Below, in pieces: positions 35,955 through 45,323 of a stretch of DNA of 64,000 bases; within the stretch, counting starts at the first letter, position 1; each line of letters begins with the position of its first letter. The notes under the pieces are model-generated. The model had not been told where the DNA came from. It did no database searches and saw only the letters and a list, made by a program, of their open reading frames with translations. Position numbers and translations under genes: made by a program. The stretch lies in assembly GCA_965603075.1 (NCBI GenBank), contig CBFDBO010000003.1:146080-210079 (forward strand), given 5' to 3'. The DNA is from JABJOR01 sp965603075. GTDB lineage: Bacteria; Pseudomonadota; Alphaproteobacteria; Rhodospirillales; Casp-alpha2.

Positions 35955-37520
35955 CTAGTCTATAGCTTGCGCCGTAGCCGAATTTAAGTCGAGTGCACGG
36001 TAATAAAGTACACTGTCTTCGATAAGCAATCGGGCAAGCCGTAAATCTTTATTCCCTTTATGATTCTCTGGTGAACATTTGGCCCGTAAATCATTCCGTC
36101 CAGATGTATTGTTGATTTCAACTTGCCGCCATTTGCTTAATGTGTCGCGTTTTCCTGTCTGAAGTTCCAATTTTTTTAATAATTCTTTGGTGGCGGTATC
36201 TTGAATGCCGCTTGTGCATATTACCGGATATACCCCTAGACCATGAAGAGCATACCCAGATGGTGCCATAAAGCGTGACCATGTCAGTATGAGCTCACCA
36301 TTATTGGGTAATCTGATAACCGTTTGTACTGTACCCTTGCCGTAGGAGACAGTGCCCAGCACAACGGCCCGTTCGCTGTCTTGAAGGGCCGCTGCGACGA
36401 TTTCTGATGCTGATGCTGATCCACCGTCGATCAGGACAACAATAGGTACACCACGGGCCTTATCCTCACCCTTAGCTTCATAATGTTGCAAACTATCACT
36501 ATGGCGACCTTTGGTGTCGAGGATACTGCCCTGACTGAGGAAAACATCTGCAATCTTAATAGATTGCTTCAATAACCCACCGGGATTTCCCCGCAAATCT
36601 AGAATGATGCCTTTGATGGGCTCGGCTGAGAGTGCAGTGTTTTTTTGTAATTCGCTGAGGACGGTATCGGCTGTGCCATGATTAAAGCCTTCAATTTTTA
36701 AATGCAGGATATCATTTCTTAAATTAGCCGTTACGGTTTCTGGGATGATATGTTCCCGTACGATTTGATAGATCTCTACAATATGAGAATTTCGCGTGAC
36801 AGTAACGCTGACGATGCTCCCCACGGGCCCCCGCAGTGATTTAGCTATTTCTTTAGGGCTTACCCCCTCAACGGGATCATTATTAACGGCTATCAATTCA
36901 TCATTAACTTGCAAGCCAGCCCTCTGGGCAGGCGTGTTAATCAACACTTTGCTGATTAAGGGATGATTGTTCGTTAATTTGAATTGTATTCCAATACCAC
37001 CGAAGCCATCGCGTTTTGCACGGTTATTACTGGCCTCGTTATTTCCTGCGTAACGTGAATAGATATCCAATGTGCTTAAAGCGCCATCAAATATAATTTC
37101 ATACAGTTCCTCTTCTGAGGCTGCTAAGATATCATTTGAATACTGACGGCTGTCAGCGATTAATTGTGTCGCTGTATAGGCCCAGCCCTCTATGTCCTCA
37201 GGCAAAGGTGCTTCATAAGTCTCCACTACATGGGAAGATTGTTCTAAAACGATCTGATCTTCAGACTGGCTGATAGATATTGTTGTATCCAGTGACGAAA
37301 GTCCTTTTAAGCCTTCTAAAACAATTGCGCCTGGCGTAATGGAATTGATATATTTATCCACGATATTATTAAATCCAACAGCAAACACATTCTCTGCGTC
37401 CCCTTTGGGGAAACTGTCCATCTGAACCGTATTAAGAACGGGTGATGATGAACAGGCGTTCAGCGTGAAGGCCGCAACAATAATGAATAAGTGAAATTGT
37501 TTTTTGATCAAATTTACCAT
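35955..37520 (-). CDS. S41-family C-terminal processing peptidase, lipoprotein
   Basis: A CtpA-type serine/lysine protease of 521 residues. The start at 37520 gives a lipoprotein signal with lipobox LNAC (Cys23), so it is anchored to a periplasmic membrane face. A PDZ domain (GIGIQFKLTNNHP to GVSPKEIAKSL) is followed by the S41 domain with the Ser in GGSASASEIVAAAL and Lys in SYGKGTVQ. It trims or degrades periplasmic proteins. It is 158 bases downstream of rnr on the same strand, likely with its own promoter. Confidence 0.92.
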   Translation of the reverse strand: MVNLIKKQFHLFIIVAAFTLNACSSSPVLNTVQMDSFPKGDAENVFAVGFNNIVDKYINSITPGAIVLEGLKGLSSLDTTISISQSEDQIVLEQSSHVVETYEAPLPEDIEGWAYTATQLIADSRQYSNDILAASEEELYEIIFDGALSTLDIYSRYAGNNEASNNRAKRDGFGGIGIQFKLTNNHPLISKVLINTPAQRAGLQVNDELIAVNNDPVEGVSPKEIAKSLRGPVGSIVSVTVTRNSHIVEIYQIVREHIIPETVTANLRNDILHLKIEGFNHGTADTVLSELQKNTALSAEPIKGIILDLRGNPGGLLKQSIKIADVFLSQGSILDTKGRHSDSLQHYEAKGEDKARGVPIVVLIDGGSASASEIVAAALQDSERAVVLGTVSYGKGTVQTVIRLPNNGELILTWSRFMAPSGYALHGLGVYPVICTSGIQDTATKELLKKLELQTGKRDTLSKWRQVEINNTSGRNDLRAKCSPENHKGNKDLRLARLLIEDSVLYYRALDLNSATAQAID

Positions 37521-37678
37521 TGTGTCTTCATATATAATGTCTTCAAGACATGACAATTACAGCTAGATTAAAATCATAGCGTTAGAACGAGCGATTAAAT
37601 TAAAGCACATTTCAATTAAATATCCTTAATATTTGGCTTTTATTCAATGTTTTTCGTGATTTTCCGTTTTCAAGAAAC

Positions 37679-39985
37679 TTATTTCTTGGGCTTTTTATGA
37701 ACCTGATTTCGAGTGGGTTTTTTAAATCGCTTATGTTTGTTTTTTGCTTTATTTTTAGGGTTTTCGCGTTTCAACTCCCCTCTAATAAACTTCCGACTGC
37801 CACCCTCATTATCCGTGAGACGAAGGATTAGTCCACCTGTCAGTGGGCTGGATTCAAGCAAGACAACACTTAAATTCTCGCCTAGTGTAAACGTTCTCCC
37901 TGTCCGTTCACCCCGTAAACATCGATCTTTTTCTTCATGAACGTAAAAATCATTGGGTAGAGTGCTTACGGGAATTAACCCTTCAGCGCCTGTTTCTGAT
38001 AATCGAACAAACAATCCAAATCGGGTTACACCATTAATACGGCCCGTGAATTCCCCACCGACTTGATCGGCCATATAACTGGCAACAAAACGATCCACCG
38101 CGTCGCGTTCAGCAAGAGATGCGCGGCGTTCACATTGAGACAAATGCGTGCCTATTTCATCAAAATCTGGGTGTGATTTATCGAGTTGGCCCTCATTCAA
38201 AGGCTTTTTAAGCTTTAACCCAGCAACAAGAGCACGGTGAACTAATAAATCAGAGTAGCGTCTGATTGGAGAGGTGAAATGGCTATATTTATGTAAGTTC
38301 AAACCAAAATGACCAATGTTTACAGGGCTGTATTCAGCTTGAGACTGACTGCGCAAAATGATGGTGTTGACCAATATTTGTTTTGGAGTATTCGCTACTT
38401 TTTTAAGAATTTGATTGAATTGTTGCGCACGAATGACTTGTCCCTTGGAAAGGGGGATGTCCATCGATCCCAAAAATTCGCGCAAGGATTCCATTTTTTC
38501 CATGCTGGGCTGGTCATGAATTCGATACATACACGGCAGTCCAAATTCTTCCAAAGTCTGTGCGGCGGCAACATTGGCGGTGATCATGAATTCTTCGATT
38601 AGGCGATGGGAGTCAAAGCGTTCTCGGACTGTTATAGATTGAACGTCGCCAGCATCATCAACTATGACTTGCCGTTCTGGTAAATCTAAATCCAGAGCAC
38701 CTCGTATATCACGGGCACTCGAAAGGGCTTCGTAAGCTCCGTATAATGGCGCAATGACGCTTGCCGTAAGTCCCGATGTATGGTCGTCAGGGGAACCGTC
38801 ACGGGCGTGCTGCACTTGCTCATATGTTAATCGTGCATGAGAGCGGATCATAGCGCGACAGAAGCGGTGTCGCATTAGTTTACCATCACTGCCCAGCCAC
38901 ATATGAACGGCCATGCAGGGGCGGTCCTCGTCGGCGACGAGCGAGCATAGACCATTGGATAGGGCCTCGGGTAACATCGGGACAACCCGGTCGGGGAAAT
39001 AAACCGAATTACCGCGCTCGAATGCATCTTTATCAAGCTGGCTTCCGGGGCGCACATACCAAGCCACATCAGCAATGGCGACAATCAGATGCCAGCCGCC
39101 TTTATTTTTTGGATCCGTATCGGGTTCTGCCCAAACCGCATCATCAAAATCGCGGGCATCCGCCCCATCAATCGTAACCAGTGGAATTTCACGCAAATCT
39201 TCTCGTCCAGCCATGGGGGCGGGTTTGGCTTGATCTGCAATTTCTTGAGCTTCTGGATGGAATTCAGTTGGTAGGCCATGATCATGAATGGCGATCATGC
39301 TTGCGGCCTGATTGCTATAGGTTGATGCCAAGCGTTCAATCACGCGGGCTTGTTTCAACCCCAATCGTTTACCCGGTAATAATTCAGCGCGCACCAAATC
39401 ACCTGCGGATGCTTCCCCCGCGTCGATATAGTCTATGACCAATTCAGATTTATTACGGCGGTCTGTCGGTTTTAATCTAAAATGCTTTTCGGTGTCTTCA
39501 AGCACGCCCATAACTTTAACGGCGGCATGGCTCAGATGTTTGATTGTTTTACCTTCGTAGGTCTGCTGGGCATCTTTAGCATCACTCTCAAGGATGTTTA
39601 CCCGTGCCAAGACACGATCACCAATAGTGAGCGACGATTGGCCTCGTTTTTCAGGTTTCATAAAAATGATCGGTTTGGGTGTTTCAAAATCCCATTTAAC
39701 CGGTTGGGCGATCAACTCGCCATCGGTGTCAATGCCTGATATTTCCAGAATACTAACGTTCGGGAGGACGTCCGGCTCTTGATAGCTCTTACCACGTTCT
39801 CGTAATAACCTGCCATCGGCCTCAAAAACCCGTAAGCGCTTTTTAAGCAGCATCTTTTGATGGCTGTCTAAATGAAAAGCCCGTGCAATATCACGTTTGC
39901 CAACCTTTGAGGGCGTTTCATGAATGAAACGCAGTATCTCCTCATCGTTTGGAAAGGGGACAGGGTCTTTTTTCTGACCAGCCAT
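37679..39985 (-). CDS. rnr: Ribonuclease R
   Basis: A 3'-5' exoribonuclease that degrades structured RNA. It has 768 residues: an N-terminal winged-helix and cold-shock region, the RNB catalytic domain with DGADARDFDDAVWA (metal-binding Asp cluster), a C-terminal S1 domain (EFTGRINGVTRFGLFVRL), and a Lys-rich tail (KNKAKNKHKRFKKPTR). It begins 2 bases after the topA stop, so topA-rnr are translationally close and cotranscribed. Confidence 0.96.
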   Translation of the reverse strand: MAGQKKDPVPFPNDEEILRFIHETPSKVGKRDIARAFHLDSHQKMLLKKRLRVFEADGRLLRERGKSYQEPDVLPNVSILEISGIDTDGELIAQPVKWDFETPKPIIFMKPEKRGQSSLTIGDRVLARVNILESDAKDAQQTYEGKTIKHLSHAAVKVMGVLEDTEKHFRLKPTDRRNKSELVIDYIDAGEASAGDLVRAELLPGKRLGLKQARVIERLASTYSNQAASMIAIHDHGLPTEFHPEAQEIADQAKPAPMAGREDLREIPLVTIDGADARDFDDAVWAEPDTDPKNKGGWHLIVAIADVAWYVRPGSQLDKDAFERGNSVYFPDRVVPMLPEALSNGLCSLVADEDRPCMAVHMWLGSDGKLMRHRFCRAMIRSHARLTYEQVQHARDGSPDDHTSGLTASVIAPLYGAYEALSSARDIRGALDLDLPERQVIVDDAGDVQSITVRERFDSHRLIEEFMITANVAAAQTLEEFGLPCMYRIHDQPSMEKMESLREFLGSMDIPLSKGQVIRAQQFNQILKKVANTPKQILVNTIILRSQSQAEYSPVNIGHFGLNLHKYSHFTSPIRRYSDLLVHRALVAGLKLKKPLNEGQLDKSHPDFDEIGTHLSQCERRASLAERDAVDRFVASYMADQVGGEFTGRINGVTRFGLFVRLSETGAEGLIPVSTLPNDFYVHEEKDRCLRGERTGRTFTLGENLSVVLLESSPLTGGLILRLTDNEGGSRKFIRGELKRENPKNKAKNKHKRFKKPTRNQVHKKPKK

Positions 39986-39987
39986 GA

Positions 39988-42657
39988 TCAGGTTTCTGTT
40001 GTTTCTTGAGTATTGGCCTTAGGTTTCGCTTTTGCTTTAGGCTTCGCTTTCGCTTTAGGTTTTGCCTTTGCTTTGGGCTTAGCTTTCGCCTTTGCCTTTG
40101 TTTTTGCTTTCGGGTCCTTAGCGGCTTTCGCAGCCAATAGCTCTAAAGCTATCTCAAAGGTAACAGATTCCTTTTCCATACCTTTAGGTAACGTAGCCTT
40201 TAAACGACCGTGCTGAACAAAAGGACCCCACCGGCCAGATTTCTGGGTGATGGGCTTCTTGTCATCAGGGTGTTTGCCAAGCTCAATAACGGGGTCTTTT
40301 GGCGGTGCTTCACCAATCACGGTAACGGCTCTGTTAAGGCCAATTTCCAAGACATCATCATTTTTAAGAGAGTAGAAATTACCTTGATACCGCAAGAATG
40401 GTCCAAAGGGTCCCAATCCACCCGCAATCATATTATTGGTTTCTGGATGTTCACCAATATCACGGGGCAGGGATAAATACTGTAAGGCGCGATCCAGTGT
40501 TACATCGTTTAATACAGTCTCTTTAGGGATCGAAGCCCTTTTTGGCTTCGGATCCCCCTTTTTGGCTTTAACCCCTTTTGCAAGGGCTTCGCCGCGCTGG
40601 ATATAGGGGCCGTAGGGGCCTTTGCGCAAGGATACGATCAAACCTGTTTCAGGATCGGTTCCAAGCTCACGGGGGCCAGAAGAATGGGCTTCGGCATCAG
40701 CCTTATCACCACTGACGATCCCAAGGGGGCGGGTGTATTCGCACGTTGGATAGTTAGAACAACCAATGAAGAACCCATTTGCACGACCCGGTTTAAGTCC
40801 TAAGCGTCCATCATCACAGGTTGGGCACGTCCGCGTATCAAAACCATCTTCCCGTTGGGGGAAAAAGTGCGGTCCGAGAGCTTCATCAATCGCGTCAATT
40901 ACTTCCCGATTAGGTCGCCCCAGCATATCTTCGGTAACCGTATAGAACGGTTCCCAGAAATCGCGCAGGACGGATTTCCAATTGATCTTACCCGCCGAAA
41001 TTTCATCCAATTCATTTTCAAGCTCAGCTGTAAAATCATATTCAACGTATTTCTGGAAATACCGAGACAAGAAGGCAACAACAACACGGCCTCGGTTCTC
41101 TGGAAAGAAACGCCGTGATTCAAGGCGAACATAATTTCTATCTTGAAGAACGGAAATAATAGAAGCGTAGGTTGAAGGGCGACCAATTCCGAATTCTTCA
41201 AGGGTTTTGACCAAGCTGGCTTCTGAATAACGCGGTGGTGGTTGCGTGAAATGCTGTTCGGGAAGTACGGCATTTTTCACAACCGGCGTTCCTACGCTCA
41301 TGGGCGGTAGCATACGGGATTTATCGTTGCCAGATTTATCATTTTCAGGGCCGTCTTTATCGTCGTTGCCTTCTTGATAAAGTTTAAGGAAACCATCAAA
41401 GGCGATGACGGAACCGGTTGCCCGTAAAGCAACACTGCCATCTTTGGCCGGAATATCCACGCCGACCTGATCAATAAGAGCCGATTGCATTTGACTGGCC
41501 ATGGTGCGCTTCCAGATAAGCTCATAAAGCTTCATTTGGTCAGCGTCCAAAACAGCCACTAGCTCTTTCGGGCTGCGCATAATATCGGTTGGTCGAATAG
41601 CTTCGTGAGCTTCTTGTGCGTTTTTAGCTTTGTTTTTATAGACCCGTGGCTCACTGGGTAAATAGTTGCCACCATATTCACTTGAAATAAAGGACCGCGT
41701 ATTACCGGTGGCTTCTGCGGACATATTAATACCATCCGTACGCATATAGGTGATCAATCCAACTGTCTCGCCATCAATTGTAAAACCTTCATACAGGCGC
41801 TGGGCAACTTGCATGGTTTTCTTGGTGCCAAAATAAAGCTTTCTAGAGGCTTCTTGTTGTAAGGTCGATGTGGTGAACGGTGGGGCAGGGTTCCGTTTGG
41901 ATTGTTTACGTTCGATTTCGCCGATACTGAGCGTGGCAGCTTCGATTCTTTGAACAGCATCCTTGGCTTCTGCTTCTGATTTGAGCGATTGTTTTTTGAC
42001 CTTCTCGCCGTTCAGAGTATTTAGGGTTGCAACAAATGTATCACCTGCTTGGGTGGTAAGGTTCGCTTCAATGCTCCAGTATTCCTGAGGTTGAAAAGCT
42101 TCAATCTCGGTTTCCCGTTCACATAAGATTCGCAAAGCAACTGACTGCACACGGCCCGCAGATCGACTGCCGGGTAATTTGCGCCATAATACAGGTGATA
42201 GTGTAAATCCAACAAGATAATCGAGCGCGCGCCGTGCAAGATAGGCATCAACAAGCTCTATGTTCAATTCGCGTGGCTTATCAAAGGCTTCTACAATGGC
42301 TGATTTTGTGATCTCATTGAATACAACACGTTGAACATTGACGCCCTTTAATAGCTTCTTGCCTTCTAGAACATCAAGGACATGCCACGAGATCGCTTCC
42401 CCTTCGCGGTCCGGATCAGTTGCGAGGATAAGGCTGTCTACACCTTTAACAGCTTTTGCAATTGCGGTAACTTGCTTACGGGAGCGATCGTCAATTTCCC
42501 AATCCATGGCAAAGTCTTCATTTGGGCGAACAGACCCGTTCTTTGCCGGCAGATCACGGATGTGACCATAACTGGCCAAGACTTGAAATCCTGGACCGAG
42601 ATATTTTTCAATTGTTTTTGCCTTTGCAGGGCTTTCTACGATGACAAGACTGCTCAT
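39988..42657 (-). CDS. topA: DNA topoisomerase I
   Basis: This type IA topoisomerase relaxes negative supercoils. The 889-residue protein has a Toprim domain (LVIVESPAKAKTIEKYLG and DPDREGEAISWH), the active-site tyrosine in ITYMRTDGINMS, one zinc ribbon (TCPTCDDGRLG to CSNYPTCEYTR) and further topo C-terminal repeats. The last 50 residues are an Ala-Lys-Pro repeat (AKAKPK units), typical of DNA-binding tails in alphaproteobacteria. It lies 35 bases after dprA and 2 bases before rnr in one operon. Confidence 0.97.
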   Translation of the reverse strand: MSSLVIVESPAKAKTIEKYLGPGFQVLASYGHIRDLPAKNGSVRPNEDFAMDWEIDDRSRKQVTAIAKAVKGVDSLILATDPDREGEAISWHVLDVLEGKKLLKGVNVQRVVFNEITKSAIVEAFDKPRELNIELVDAYLARRALDYLVGFTLSPVLWRKLPGSRSAGRVQSVALRILCERETEIEAFQPQEYWSIEANLTTQAGDTFVATLNTLNGEKVKKQSLKSEAEAKDAVQRIEAATLSIGEIERKQSKRNPAPPFTTSTLQQEASRKLYFGTKKTMQVAQRLYEGFTIDGETVGLITYMRTDGINMSAEATGNTRSFISSEYGGNYLPSEPRVYKNKAKNAQEAHEAIRPTDIMRSPKELVAVLDADQMKLYELIWKRTMASQMQSALIDQVGVDIPAKDGSVALRATGSVIAFDGFLKLYQEGNDDKDGPENDKSGNDKSRMLPPMSVGTPVVKNAVLPEQHFTQPPPRYSEASLVKTLEEFGIGRPSTYASIISVLQDRNYVRLESRRFFPENRGRVVVAFLSRYFQKYVEYDFTAELENELDEISAGKINWKSVLRDFWEPFYTVTEDMLGRPNREVIDAIDEALGPHFFPQREDGFDTRTCPTCDDGRLGLKPGRANGFFIGCSNYPTCEYTRPLGIVSGDKADAEAHSSGPRELGTDPETGLIVSLRKGPYGPYIQRGEALAKGVKAKKGDPKPKRASIPKETVLNDVTLDRALQYLSLPRDIGEHPETNNMIAGGLGPFGPFLRYQGNFYSLKNDDVLEIGLNRAVTVIGEAPPKDPVIELGKHPDDKKPITQKSGRWGPFVQHGRLKATLPKGMEKESVTFEIALELLAAKAAKDPKAKTKAKAKAKPKAKAKPKAKAKPKAKAKPKANTQETTET

Positions 42658-42692
42658 GGTATATATTTGATGCTTTCTAAATTTGTTGTTTC

Positions 42693-43835
42693 TTATTCTC
42701 GGAGCAATGATACGCGATTGCCGGGATGGCGTTCTAGCCGACCAGCAAGTTCAAGTTCAAATACCACGGCACTTACTACTGAGATGGAGAATTGGCAGTT
42801 GCGGACCAATTCGTCAACCGCTACTGGTGTAAAATCTAATAATTCTATTATAGTGTCCCGCGCTGTATCCACTTCATAGTCATCAGGCGTAGTGTCGTTA
42901 AGTGCTTTGAAATCAAAGGAAAACTGTCTGCCAGAAGACAATGATTGGGCGTCTGCAAGGACCCGCAAAACGTCTTCAGCATTTTCTGTTAATATTGCTC
43001 CATCGCGTATCAAATTATTGGTGCCTCGTGTTCTCGGATCACCAGGTGAGCCCGGTACAGCGAAGACCTCTCGACCTTGATCGAGGGCTAAACGTGCCGT
43101 GATTAATGATCCTGAGCGTGGCGCGGCTTCGACAACGACGATACCTTTGGACACCCCGGAAATAATTCGATTTCGAATAGGAAATAATCTTCCCGAGGGC
43201 GTGGTCCCCACGGGCATTTCAGCAATAATAGCACCGCGTTCTATAATTTCTTGATAGAGCCGTTCGTTTTCAGCCGGATAGATTCTATCGATTCCCCCCG
43301 CTAAAACGGCAATAGTACCTGTTTCTATTGATCCATGATGGGCGGCTGTATCGATGCCATGGGCCATTCCAGAGACCACCACAACATCATTACAGCCGTA
43401 ACCTCCTCGGCCTAAATCCATGGCCAATCGTCGAGCAAAGTTTATACCATTCAAAGAAGAATTGCGCGCGCCGACAATGCCAATACATGTATTTTGCAGT
43501 AGAGGGAGGTTACCCATGACGGAAATTATTGGGGGTGTTCCTTCCGCCATCCTCAACATTAGAGGATATGTCGGCTCGCAATAGGCTATTAGTTTTGCAC
43601 CGGCCTTATGGGTTTTTTCGATTTCTTTCTCTACTTGGGATTTACTGGCAATTTTATAATTCCGACGCCCGCCTTTTTGCGCCAAACTGGGAAGAGCAAG
43701 CAATGCATTGCCTGCACTACCGTATCGATCAAGTAGACGAAAGAACGTTACCGGACCAACATTCTCCGATCGAATAAGCCGCATCCAGTCGATGGTTTCT
43801 GAATCGGATAAAAGATTGTAGTGCTGTTCACTCAT
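42693..43835 (-). CDS. dprA: DNA-processing protein DprA
   Basis: DprA loads RecA on incoming single-stranded DNA in natural transformation. The product has 380 residues: a SAM-like N-terminus, a Rossmann-type core (GIVGARNSSLNG, VVSGMAHGIDTAAHHGS, IVVVEAAPRSGSLITA) and a C-terminal winged helix (IIELLDFTPVAVDELV). It is first in dprA-topA-rnr. Upstream is a direct repeat and dyad at 43884-43919 that may control it. Confidence 0.95.
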   Translation of the reverse strand: MSEQHYNLLSDSETIDWMRLIRSENVGPVTFFRLLDRYGSAGNALLALPSLAQKGGRRNYKIASKSQVEKEIEKTHKAGAKLIAYCEPTYPLMLRMAEGTPPIISVMGNLPLLQNTCIGIVGARNSSLNGINFARRLAMDLGRGGYGCNDVVVVSGMAHGIDTAAHHGSIETGTIAVLAGGIDRIYPAENERLYQEIIERGAIIAEMPVGTTPSGRLFPIRNRIISGVSKGIVVVEAAPRSGSLITARLALDQGREVFAVPGSPGDPRTRGTNNLIRDGAILTENAEDVLRVLADAQSLSSGRQFSFDFKALNDTTPDDYEVDTARDTIIELLDFTPVAVDELVRNCQFSISVVSAVVFELELAGRLERHPGNRVSLLRE

Positions 43836-43883
43836 AACGCGAGAGGGTGATGCACGAAAGCTAATGGGTCAAGGGATTCTATA

Positions 43884-43919
43884 AAATTTATTATAAAATG
43901 ACATTTTAAATTTATTATA
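43884..43919. promoter_or_regulatory. Operator-like direct repeat and dyad before dprA
   Basis: AAATTTATTATA occurs exactly at 43884-43895 and 43908-43919, spaced 24 bases (two helical turns). Overlapping the end of the first copy and start of the second is the perfect dyad TAAAATG-A-CATTTTA (43894-43908). The block lies 49 bases upstream of dprA and 125 bases before the divergent cyclase gene. AT-richness raises the chance of coincidence. Confidence 0.45.
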
Positions 43920-44044
43920 TGATTGTATGTTATTGAATTGTCTTACAAATATGCGAAACTTGCTCATGGAGGTTGAAGATGGTCCATATTTATCGTTAAA
44001 TTCACTATAATGAGACATTCAGTTTCTAGAGAGCTTACATCTAA

Positions 44045-44698
44045 ATGGATAACGAAACCCCAATCGAGATTTTAAGTGCCGAAGTAGAGAATTTAAGGCA
44101 AACGCTTCATCAGACTGAAAAGCGAATTGATGAGCGTATCTCCTCTCTTTATAAGGAGTTTGTTAGTGGGCGTGATTCTGCCGATAAACTCGTTCGAATG
44201 GCTTACCATGATAATTTAACAGGGCTGCCTAACCGTGGATTGTTAATGGACCGCATTAAAGTTGCGTGTGCGTCCGCCCTTCGTAACAAAAAAATTGTTG
44301 CTGTCTTATTCATCGATCTTGATGGATTTAAGGCTATAAATGACACTTTAGGTCATGAAGCAGGTGATGATTTACTGACTTGGGTGGGCGTTGTCTTACA
44401 GCAATGTGTTCGGGGAAATGATACCGTCGCCCGAATTGGTGGAGATGAGTTTTCTGCGGTAATAACCGATATCGATTGCATTGATCATGTTCACAGCATC
44501 GCTCAAAAAATTGTCCAACGATTAAGTGAACAAGTTAACATCAAGGGTGCGCCTGTGACCATTGGAGCCAGTGTTGGTGTCTCATTTTACCCTGATGATG
44601 CAGATGATGCTGAAGCCCTGATCCGAGAAGCAGATCAAGCTATGTATGAAGTTAAGGCCCATGGTAAAAACGGCTATCGGTTTTTTAGTCAGAAATAG
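44045..44698 (+). CDS. Short soluble diguanylate cyclase (GGDEF)
   Basis: This 217-residue enzyme would make cyclic di-GMP. An N-terminal coiled coil (about 5-45) leads into a GGDEF domain with FIDLDGFKAIND and GGDEF at 132-136. An inhibitory site RGND (123-126) sits exactly five residues before GGDEF, so product feedback is expected. No sensor or membrane segment is present; the coiled coil probably drives dimerisation. It lies on the opposite strand between plsY and dprA, which are neighbours in many relatives. A TATAAT about 30 bases upstream may be its -10. Confidence 0.93.
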   Translation: MDNETPIEILSAEVENLRQTLHQTEKRIDERISSLYKEFVSGRDSADKLVRMAYHDNLTGLPNRGLLMDRIKVACASALRNKKIVAVLFIDLDGFKAINDTLGHEAGDDLLTWVGVVLQQCVRGNDTVARIGGDEFSAVITDIDCIDHVHSIAQKIVQRLSEQVNIKGAPVTIGASVGVSFYPDDADDAEALIREADQAMYEVKAHGKNGYRFFSQK

Positions 44699-44699
44699 T

Positions 44700-45317
44700 T
44701 TATTTCTTTTTAGCGCCGATCTTAGACTCTTCTCCCTTTAAAAGCCTGTTAATGTTTTCCTTGTGACGAAAGATTGCCAGTACCCCAAGAAAACCTGTTG
44801 CTACCGCTAATGTCAAATTATCAGGGGGAATGATCAGGAACCATGAATAAAGGGGCGCTAGGCCAAGGGCGAGTATACCAGCAAGCGACGAATAGCGACT
44901 GATCAAAGCGACCACGAGCCAGCTAAGACAAATTGCAATACCAACAGGCCACGCTGCGACGAAGATTGTGCCTATGGTTGTCGCAACTCCCTTTCCGCCT
45001 TTAAACTTTAGCCAAATGGGAAAATTATGACCAACAACGGACGCCGCCCCAGCAATAAGTGCCACCTCTAATTCGCCTGTAATATAAAGTGCCACGGCGA
45101 CAGCAATGCCACCTTTTGCGCTATCGAGCAGTAAGGTCAAAAATGCGAGGGGTTTATTGCCCGTTCGTAATACATTTGTTGCCCCGAAATTACCCGAACC
45201 GATCTCGCGTATGTCTCCGAGGCCAGCCATACGGGTCAACACCAATCCAAAAGGGATAGAGCCTGCCAAATAACCCGCTAAACCCGCCATGGACATGATT
45301 AAAGTTGTATTATCCAT
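44700..45317 (-). CDS. plsY: Glycerol-3-phosphate acyltransferase PlsY
   Basis: PlsY transfers an acyl group from acyl-phosphate to glycerol-3-phosphate, starting phospholipid synthesis at the inner membrane. The 205-residue, roughly five-helix protein shows the three family motifs: IGSGNFGATNVLRTGN, FKGGKGVATTIG and the later loop near FRHKENINRLL. It starts 6 bases after pyrC' in the pyrB-pyrC'-plsY operon. Confidence 0.95.
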   Translation of the reverse strand: MDNTTLIMSMAGLAGYLAGSIPFGLVLTRMAGLGDIREIGSGNFGATNVLRTGNKPLAFLTLLLDSAKGGIAVAVALYITGELEVALIAGAASVVGHNFPIWLKFKGGKGVATTIGTIFVAAWPVGIAICLSWLVVALISRYSSLAGILALGLAPLYSWFLIIPPDNLTLAVATGFLGVLAIFRHKENINRLLKGEESKIGAKKK

Positions 45318-45323
45318 GTTTTA

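Noticed and set aside
37713..37940. Plus-strand frame overlapping the end of rnr
   Set aside because: It is a shadow of the conserved S1 and tail region of RNase R with no independent support.
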